NCBI GenBank assembly: GCA_013433145.1
Contig: CM024169.1
Span: 12,842,817 to 12,906,816, forward strand
Length of the DNA stretch: 64,000 bases
Source: Ascaris suum
Taxonomy: Eukaryota > Nematoda > Chromadorea > Rhabditida > Ascarididae
Reading direction: 5' to 3'
This document shows, one piece after another, positions 25,479 through 64,000 of the stretch; the stretch's first letter is position 1; each line of letters starts with the position of its first letter. The notes under the pieces were generated by a model, which was not told the DNA's origin, ran no database searches, and saw only the letters and a program-made list of their open reading frames with translations. The translations under genes and the position numbers were made by a program.

Positions 25479-27650
25479 ATGAGATACAACAGAAGTATGA
25501 ATGCAGGTAAGCACTTCAAATATTGGGTCAGTTACCTGACTTTAGTGTTTTACAGGAGCTGTTTCTTGAAATCGTATATCGAAAAATACCCTAGTCTATA
25601 TGATGTTGTTTTAAAGATGCATTAAAGCGATCCTTTGAAGGGCTTAATTCCTGAAGTGATCCTGAAAAAAATGAGTGCATAATTTTATGTATGAGTTGAT
25701 TAGTGATATTCTCGAAGAAATGAACTCAACGAGTGAAAATCACCTAATTTTGGTGGATTTTTTTCTCGCTACTTTTTTTGATCGGCTCTATACTCAACGA
25801 GATTAATTAGACAATTGCTTATTCAGAGATTATTATTATGTATCACTATCACCTCATCTTGATTGATTAGTTCCCGTCGAAAATGCATCCGCCTGAGTTC
25901 TTAGAGGACGAGGAAAGGAGGGCGAAAGGAGAGATACAGCTATCGCTAAAATAAATTCATGCCTCTAAGGTTATTTCACAAAGTTTTGAGTGGGTTTTAC
26001 GAGGGCTTGTTGAATGCTCGAATCTGTTTTGTTAGAATGTCGGCGTTCTCTTCAGCTATTCAAATTTCTGCAAAGTTGAAAACTATGAAGATTTTTATTT
26101 AAAAAAAATAAACCCTCAATGAAATGCATATATTTCTAGGAACTCCCATAAAATGATATTCAAAAAAATCCTCTCAGAAGTTGTTTTATTTTCGTTATTA
26201 TAATTGCTATGAATTACTTTCAAAGGGAAAGACCAAAATATGAATAATCGCACGATGACTTCAATGGTGAAATTCAAATACACGAAGAAAAAAAAAAGGA
26301 TAACAGAAGCCATAGAAATTTTGTGATTAATTATTTTCAAATGAGTGTTACAGCGTTAAAAAAGAATGAAGTTTTGAATTCTCTTCACCGGATTCAACCG
26401 TTCACGTAGGTCAAGTTCGACTCCTCTCTTAAATCTAATTAAAAACTACATGAAAATGAGAATATACTCATGTACCTATTGCCTGTTATTGCGTTCTAAC
26501 GAGATTCATTGCATTTTTTGGAATGATTTCAGCTGGCATTATAGTGAAAATGCTGGAAAAATGCTTGTTTTTTTAATGTGGAAGTTTTTTTTTCGCTTTT
26601 CGAGAATGTCTAGGATAATTGAAGAGTGGAGAATACCTTGTGAGTTGAGACAAGATGTGTTTAAGAGAACCGACAAAAAAAAGATAAGCAAGTTGTGTAT
26701 ATTGCAACATATCATTCTCATCTATTAAGCAATGAGTTCTTATAGAAAAAGGAAAAAGAAGAATTTTATGAAAAGAATAAAACTTTTTTTTTAATATTGT
26801 TAAGAAATTAATCTATTCGGATGCGACAAACTTATCACTATTTTTTTTGATGATATCTTTATAATCGCATCCATAATGGTGATAATAATTTCAGCATTAT
26901 TATGCTCGATCGTTCTACTCATAACGTTGCCAACTGCCGACGCATTACGTGGAGCATTATTCAGGAGCGGTAGAAGTATGCAGAGAATCTCACGCCAATC
27001 AACTGATGCCAAATTTCCTCTCGATAGCTCAGCATTCGAATTTCAGGTTGCCTACGATCTATAAACTATCAAACATGATTTCGAAAGAAAAAAAAAACAC
27101 TAATCACTTTCAATTTTTTCATACCTATTGATAGATTTCTCACGTCAATATTTAACTAGGTATAAGAAACAGGTGTATGAAAATCAAAAGATAACAGGTG
27201 TTATATTATGAAAGCTCTAAATTTATCCATTTTCCTCCTAAAATATTCAAAGCTATTTATAATCTATAAGAAATTTGCGCATATAATTTTACGAAGAATT
27301 TTTGTCATTTCTCTAAGAGTTATTCGCAAATTCTTCTAAATTTCAGAAATAATTTAGATAACGATCTCATAACTAATTTATTCGATATATTAATACACAA
27401 CAACTTTACACTTTCAAGAAATTTCTTCGAGATAAAATATTGGTTTAAATAAGAAAAAAAAAAAGAGCAGATTTCAAGCGTTGATATCGTAGAAGCATGT
27501 GAGGTTTATTTGATAGATGAGCTTTCAACTATTATTGGAATAATTAGAGCCAATCATAAATTATTACAGCATACAATGCCATTTTATCCATTCGGATATA
27601 GGAAGCGTTTCGATGTGGATCAAGAGCTGCACGATTTTCGAAATGAATAA
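25479..27650 (+). CDS. Putative secreted neuropeptide-like precursor, 86 residues, three exons
   Basis: Exons 25479-25506 (donor GTAAGC), 26895-27046 (acceptor AATTTCAG) and 27570-27650 (acceptor TTATTACAG, stop TAA) join in matching phase. The product begins with a typical signal peptide: basic n-region MRYNRSMN, hydrophobic core LLCSIVLLITL and a likely cleavage after TADA at residue 26. The 60-residue mature part has RKR at 71-73, a classic prohormone-convertase site, and monobasic arginines. Within it, ALFRSGR (30-36) would give an amidated peptide if cut at R36. The peptide before RKR ends PFYPFGY. There are no cysteines after the signal peptide. AATAAA lies 89 bp past the stop. I do not recognise the family; neuropeptide is an inference from architecture. 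An alternative start at 26876 reads through into exon 2 and gives a signal peptide with no basic n-region, so I prefer the three-exon model. Confidence 0.6.
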
Positions 27651-27738
27651 GAAATCAATCATATCAAAAAAAAAAAATGCATACGATCAATTATTATTTA
27701 AAACGCCATTCATAATTACTATTGTAAAATCTTCTTTG

Positions 27739-27744
27739 AATAAA
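27739..27744 (+). terminator. Candidate poly(A) signal for the peptide-precursor gene
   Basis: AATAAA 89 bp after the TAA at 27648-27650, a normal distance for a nematode 3' UTR. Confidence 0.5.
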
Positions 27745-28429
27745 ATTTTCAATTGAATTATTTGCTAAAATTTCAAAAAATTAATTTCATGAAAAGAATC
27801 GTTAAATTTAAATAATTTTTTTTTGAAAAAAAATGCATAATATTTCGATTATTTCAATTATTCTCGAAAATGATTTCAAATATTCATTCGTTGAGAATTA
27901 AACATTTTGAAGGAAACAAATTTCTGAATTAATTTAATGCTTTTCTATAATAAATTTAATATTTCGTTATCAAAAAATATTTCAGATATTCAAAAAAATA
28001 TTTTCCTATTAGGAAATTTTATTTTTAGGTCGTTTAAAAAAAAAAGAAAAATTAAAAAATTATTGCTCAATTAAAATTGAAGATGAATAAAAGAAATCAT
28101 CAAATATTCGAATACAATTCGGACACGATATGCATCGCTTTACACTTTCGCTTAGCTGCTCAACCGCTTATATAAATGCACAAAAAGCCAAAAAAAAAAA
28201 AAAGAGCAAGCATGTGGCATTGCATTCAAATTTCACTCAAATTGGCTAATGTTACGAATATTCTATGGATGGACGAATTGTTTGTTTTGCTTTTCCTGAA
28301 TTAATCCGACACAATATGCACACAAACTTTTTGACACATTTAAATGGAAACGTTTCAGCGAGCACTTTTTCGCCGAATCCATTCCTCCAGTTTTTCGTCT
28401 CCTTAGTGGACACTTTCGATCCGATGATT

Positions 28430-29432
28430 CACGAACAGTAAGTCCTAGGTCCATCGGTTATCCTTGAACTACGCCACATAGCGTATCCATAACCTTTTCC
28501 GATCATATATTTTCTGGATGACGGTGTTTTTGGGAAGCTACGATACTGCGAAATGATATTTTACATCCAACTGTGACCGTATATCTTAACGCTATCCTTC
28601 TCCTTAGCATCTCATTAGACCCGTTTGTTAAGGATCAGCCCTCAGCTTCAGATATCGTCGCAAGTAGGATCGAAGAGTCGAAGAGATTTCCCTTCAATTT
28701 CATAGGTGCATAGTTATCAAAGAGGTGTTTGCTTCAGGATAGAATTTATTACGCATCCATTTTGTTTAGAATATATTCACTCGAAATCCGATCTCTTTCG
28801 ATTTCATGTGGATGTCTCAGCTAGTGCCACTGTACTCGTTAAGATGGCTATGCAACTGTTAAGGGAAAAGCAGTGTTAGCTTCTCGCCGCCGATTTTGTA
28901 CCTGAATTCTACCTGAGATTCTTGAAGAGGGTTCTAGCATTTCCTTCAGTAAACAGTTTTAGTGGGGCAGAATCACCTTATCGAACCCCTTCCTGAATGA
29001 CGAGGACATAAACAAATGAACAGCTGAGGGTCAATGCTACACCTACCACACAGATGTTCACATGATCCAGGAATACCTACACCAGTTCAAACATTTCGAC
29101 CGCATCAAATACCTCTTTGTTACCAACGAAAGAAATCCAAACAGATGCTTAGCATTCTTTGTGTTTTTCCACCAGCTGATGAATTGCATACATATGAGCA
29201 GTGATTGAAAAACCATTCCGAAATCCTCCTTGCAGCGCGGTTTCCAGTCTCTTGTGGTTCTTATGAATAATATTTATGATGATGCAAACGGAGATCTTGT
29301 AAATTCCAAACAGCAACATGATAGATTTGCAGTTGAGGAGATTTTCTTGGATAACGTTGTCTAACATTAGTATCCCTATGGGTTTCTCCTCTAGAAACTT
29401 TTGTAGCGCTTCTCGAATAACACCTGTTCAAG
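28430..29432 (-). mobile_element. Decayed RTE-type non-LTR retrotransposon (reverse transcriptase remnant)
   Basis: On the minus strand, pieces of an RTE-clade polymerase occur in the right order but in several frames with stops. At 29149-29430 is the region before and through GGFRNGFSITAHMYAIHQL, which matches the family pattern QAGFRxGFSTxDHI. At about 29090-29140 is motif A as GNKEVFDAVE, with the catalytic Asp lost. At about 28945-29000 is GVR-stop-GDSAPLKLFT, matching GVRQGDTISPKLFT. At about 28440-28500 is the C-terminal FKDNRWT pattern after a basic RKRLW segment. Stops and frameshifts show it is inactive. The 5' part including any endonuclease is not recognisable. Confidence 0.75.
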
Positions 29433-31555
29433 GTAGTGGTGATTACCAATGGAAAGAGTTGCACCATTTGGTATATAGTTTTCTGGATGTATATCAATTT
29501 CGACTTAACATAAACTAACGTTGAGATGAGTTGATTTGATTTGTATGATGTATAATAATGCATCAACGAAATGAAAGATTTATTTAAACAAATATGTAAT
29601 TATTAACAGCATTCAAAATACAATTTTTGGTGAATGTTATTTGGTAGCATAAAAGGGGTGACGGACATCGTTTCTTCGCTGAAATAAACTCGGATGGGAA
29701 TTTTTTTTTTTAATGGATATTTCTTTTTTTTTTCATAGAATTTTTTGGAGAAGAAAAATGATTTTTTTTTTTCAAAATGAATGTGAGCTGAATTATTTTT
29801 GTTTTTGTATCAAAGCTAAGGATATTTTATTATTGAAATCTTTTCAGAGGTATTAAAATTTGAATTTACCTAGAAAATAGGACGCTTATGCGATAAACCG
29901 AAACAGGACATATTGGAAGGGGAAAGTGGGGGGGGGGGGGGGTGGGGGAGGGGGACAATTTTCATCCACTTCATATCACTGCTCATTTCAAAGAACTGTA
30001 TCAAAAAAAAAAAAATTCCAACAAATCATATCAAGCCTTTGAATAACTTATGAATAACCGCAACGCAAATTTTATGCTATCTTCTTTCATTGGGCTAAAT
30101 AATCTAGTCTACGCATTAAATGTCATCGTTCTTCATTTCTCGCCTCTTTGACAGAAATGTCCCCTTTTTACAAATTCACATCCTCTCCGTCCTCCAACTC
30201 CACCCCCGCCCCCACACTTCTTCAACTAAACTGGTTCTGTTCTCAACGGAAGAAATAATATTCTACCCTCAGAATACTTCACTAAACGCATATTGCACAT
30301 TTTAGGGGTTGACATTTCTTTCTTTTTTTTTGCATATCAAAGAGCAGTGAGACATTTTACCAGAATGTCTTGTTTTTTTTTTGTGTGTTTCTTAAATTGA
30401 GACCTGAAGTCAGATAAGACCTGAAGTCAGATGACATCATCACCTTCGCAATGACTACCAATTTTTTTTGGATGAAATACTATTTGACATTATTACAATG
30501 ATAATAAACTAAACGCAATAAACCTAAAGGAAAATAAGAGAAGCGACAATAATATAATAAATGAGGCATCAAATAAAACGGCAGTGATAATAGTCATGCT
30601 ACAAATTAACAATTAATTTATGATAAAATATTAACATTTTTGCAAAAAAAAAAAGAATGAAAAAATATTTGAAAGACATCGAAAGACATAGAATGACTGT
30701 GAAGTGAAAAATAAAGATCACTGAATAGAATGAGCGAAATTTAAAAAAAAAAAAAAGAAAAAGAAAAAACAATTATTGAGTATGAGGAGGAATTCACTAG
30801 ATGATGGGAAAATTTTGAAATATGATAGTGCGAAATTTTTATTGCAAAGATAATTTCGAAATAAAGCCAATTAAACGTCGTCGTAATCGGAACGATGAGA
30901 TCATTATAATTGGAAATTTCGAATTTGTGCGAATAGATGATATTAATGTTGTCTTCGTATATTTTCAAGAAAGGAGAGGGGGATGGAAAGGGGTTAATAT
31001 GTTGGATTGTAAGAATCGTTATTAAACGACACGGGTATAATTTACCTTTTCGGGAACTTATTCGTTCCCGGCGACGATTCAAGAGGATAATGGTGAAGTC
31101 AAAATTCATTATGAAAGTACCGCGCTATTAAATACTCCTAGTAGTAAATGTAGCCACAAAAAGCATTCCGCTTCAAAAGGTTGGATCATCAACGGCCAAA
31201 TGGAAGTACATAGATTTCATGGTTCATTCCTTTTTAAGAAAACAAAACAAAAAAAAAAATCACCTTTTTTTACTCAATAATTGAATTCTCATCTACCGAT
31301 GATTTATTGAAATTTCTTAAAATTCTAATGATTTATAGCTGCTAGTTTTATAGCTTTACCTGAGAAAGTACAAAAGTTTGAGCATAAACTTAGGAGTTTT
31401 CCAAAATCGCACCTGCCAAAAATACATCGATGTCCTATAATTTGCACACCTTTGATAAGGATCTTATGAGGGGTGACACCCGAAATTGATGACGAAATAA
31501 CCGATATGATCCAACGATTTATAAATAATTGAAAAAAATCACAAACATGTATATA
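29433..31555. other. Intergenic region between the retrotransposon remnant and the receptor 3' end
   Basis: It holds a G-rich run at 29928-29954, a short tandem duplication of GACCTGAAGTCAGAT at 30401-30434 and the likely 3' UTR of the receptor gene at its right end. No supported gene is seen. Confidence 0.5.
31303..31308 (-). terminator. Candidate poly(A) signal for the nuclear receptor gene
   Basis: TTTATT on the plus strand is AATAAA on the minus strand, about 250 bp past the stop codon at 31556-31558. Confidence 0.35.
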
Positions 31556-61329
<29,774 letters not shown>

Positions 61330-61435
61330 CGCACTATTGAGCCAGCTTTCTTCCTTCAGACGCGCAACTCAGAACGCCTTACTCCTCCCCGATGATCGTT
61401 GAAGCCGTCTAATTAAGTTGCCAACCGGAATCCTC

Positions 61436-61476
61436 CTGATAGGTGAGCGAATATAATAAACGAAAAAATAACTTAC
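61436..61476 (-). other. 41-nt intron in the predicted receptor 5' leader
   Basis: GTAAGT at the 5' end and CTATCAG at the 3' end enclose 41 T-rich bases, a size typical of nematode introns. It separates a leader exon (61477-61589) from the start-codon exon. Confidence 0.55.
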
Positions 61477-61497
61477 AAAGCAACGCCTGATTTCAAT

Positions 61498-61569
61498 CTA
61501 TTCACCATTCGCGTCGGATTCGTGTGCAACGACTAATGATGCAGCAAGGAGAACGAGTAAAATGTGCAT
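61498..61569 (-). CDS. Short upstream frame encoding a signal-peptide-like 23-mer
   Basis: An intact 23-codon frame, MHILLVLLAASLVVA followed by HESDANGE and a stop, lies 20 bases after a good acceptor (ATTTTATGCAG, at 61590). The first 15 residues look exactly like a secretory signal peptide. It lies in the predicted leader of the receptor mRNA, so it could be an upstream reading frame. It could also be the first exon of a separate secreted protein through the donor in AATG-GTGAAT, but I find no partner exon in phase. Confidence 0.4.
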   Translation of the reverse strand: MHILLVLLAASLVVAHESDANGE

Positions 61570-61589
61570 ATTAGACACCGATCAAGCAG

Positions 61590-61600
61590 CTGCATAAAAT
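61590..61600 (-). promoter_or_regulatory. Splice acceptor at the 5' end of the receptor leader
   Basis: ATTTTATGCAG on the minus strand precedes the leader exon. No upstream coding exon is seen, so it may be a spliced-leader acceptor or follow a non-coding exon. Confidence 0.4.
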
Positions 61601-61795
61601 ACTTCACGAATATTAAAATATGCGGAATGATTTACTCACATTTCAATTCAAAGACTCACTCGTGCAGACATTCCATTAAAAAATTCATTTTTAAGTTCTC
61701 ATAGAAACGAAGTATAAACCAACCTATGGCGAAATGCATTTCTATTCAGTGAGTGGATTAGCTTAAAGATTACTATGAGAGTCAAGGCAATGCTG

Positions 61796-61874
61796 TAGTG
61801 CAACGTTATACCCGTCATAATTCATCACCCTTATTGGATCGCTTTGCCGCACAGATAGACAAACACATACCGGA
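61796..61874 (+). repeat. Diverged repeat, copy A
   Basis: It starts TAGTGCAACGTTAT and ends in an ACAGA-type stretch with ATACCGGA. It clearly resembles copy B at 62169-62270 along its whole length. Confidence 0.6.
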
Positions 61875-62168
61875 TGGACCACATGTTTGCATGTACGCAG
61901 ACACAATAACACCATAACATGGTATACAAATGTAAATTTTGTCGAAAAGTGAAAAAATCATTCAATACTCTTAAATGTCACTATTGCCATAGAGAAATAA
62001 TTTTAAAACAAGTCAGAATGCAATAGACAGAGAGAAAAGAATAGAGAGCGCAAACTTAATCGGATAGCGCAAACGTAATCGTAATTCATAATAAATATTG
62101 CTTCTTTTGACTCTCACATTTCAACATTTGAGCGAAAATAAACTAATTATAAATGACAACATATCTAG

Positions 62169-62270
62169 TAGTGCAACGCTATCTTCGTCGCAATGCATTA
62201 TCCTTATCGCATCTTGTTGCCGTTCAAACACACAGACAAGCATCCGACAAACAGACAGACAAATACCGGA
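62169..62270 (+). repeat. Diverged repeat, copy B
   Basis: It starts TAGTGCAACGCTAT and ends ATACCGGA, with an expanded (ACAGACAG) part compared with copy A about 370 bp away. Both lie upstream of the receptor gene. Confidence 0.6.
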
Positions 62271-62490
62271 CAGCTATGTGCTAGTAGCCGAGAGCAAAAT
62301 TCTATTAAATACGTTAAACAAAGGATGACCAGTTTATCACACTTTTTTCGTAGTAAATCGTGCAATTAATAGGAATAGATGAACGCTTCCGTTGATGATT
62401 CGTAAAATGTCCACGTTTCCTTTATAAAGTTCCAAAAAATCATGCCACAAGTTTATTAATCCAATTTTTGAGCCTACTCAAGGAGAACGC

Positions 62491-64000
<1,510 letters not shown>

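Noticed and set aside
28265..28441. 58-codon plus-strand frame MDGRIVCFAFPEL with an exon-like end at GTAAGT
   Set aside because: It overlaps the downstream end of the antisense retrotransposon remnant and has no similarity; likely chance.

Overview
The window is nuclear DNA from a nematode, probably a chromadorean. The evidence is the AT-rich composition, acceptors of the type (T)nCAG, a 41-nt intron, acceptors placed directly before start codons as in spliced-leader trans-splicing, and two characteristically nematode gene types: a CLIK/UNC-87-type calponin-repeat protein and an HR4/NR6A (NHR-91-like) receptor. Species cannot be fixed from the sequence. Coding density is low, so genes were assembled by hand from conserved protein segments, splice sites and phase.

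Layout. 1-4.5 kb: no supported gene; simple repeats and a tRNA-like/SINE-like relic. 4.73-9.33 kb (+): complete seven-exon mitochondrial short-chain enoyl-CoA hydratase, preceded by two identical perfect palindromes 42 bp apart. 9.33-13.07 kb: convergent intergenic region. 13.07-21.26 kb (-): eleven-exon calponin-repeat (CLIK-1-like) protein with a strongly acidic tail and a possible 27-nt cassette microexon. 25.48-27.65 kb (+): three small exons in matching phase that encode an 86-residue secreted peptide precursor with a signal peptide and an RKR processing site. I cannot assign it to a known family. 28.4-29.4 kb (-): decayed RTE-type non-LTR retrotransposon. 31.56-61.33 kb (-): a 30-kb nuclear receptor gene of the HR4/GCNF (NR6A) type. 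It is complete except for one unresolved ligand-domain segment, and an intron of about 10.8 kb splits its first zinc finger. 61.4-64 kb: its 5' leader, with a short upstream reading frame that looks like a signal peptide, and a duplicated repeat.

The genes do not form an operon or pathway: they are a metabolic enzyme, an actin-binding muscle protein, a putative peptide signal and a transcription factor. Seven long (TA)n arrays (about 90-130 bp each) are scattered through introns and flanks of the two minus-strand genes. One begins 23 nt past a splice donor of the receptor gene. The most novel items are the peptide-precursor gene, the palindrome pair, the receptor's one-residue D-box expansion, its signal-peptide-like upstream frame, and the frame-neutral microexon.
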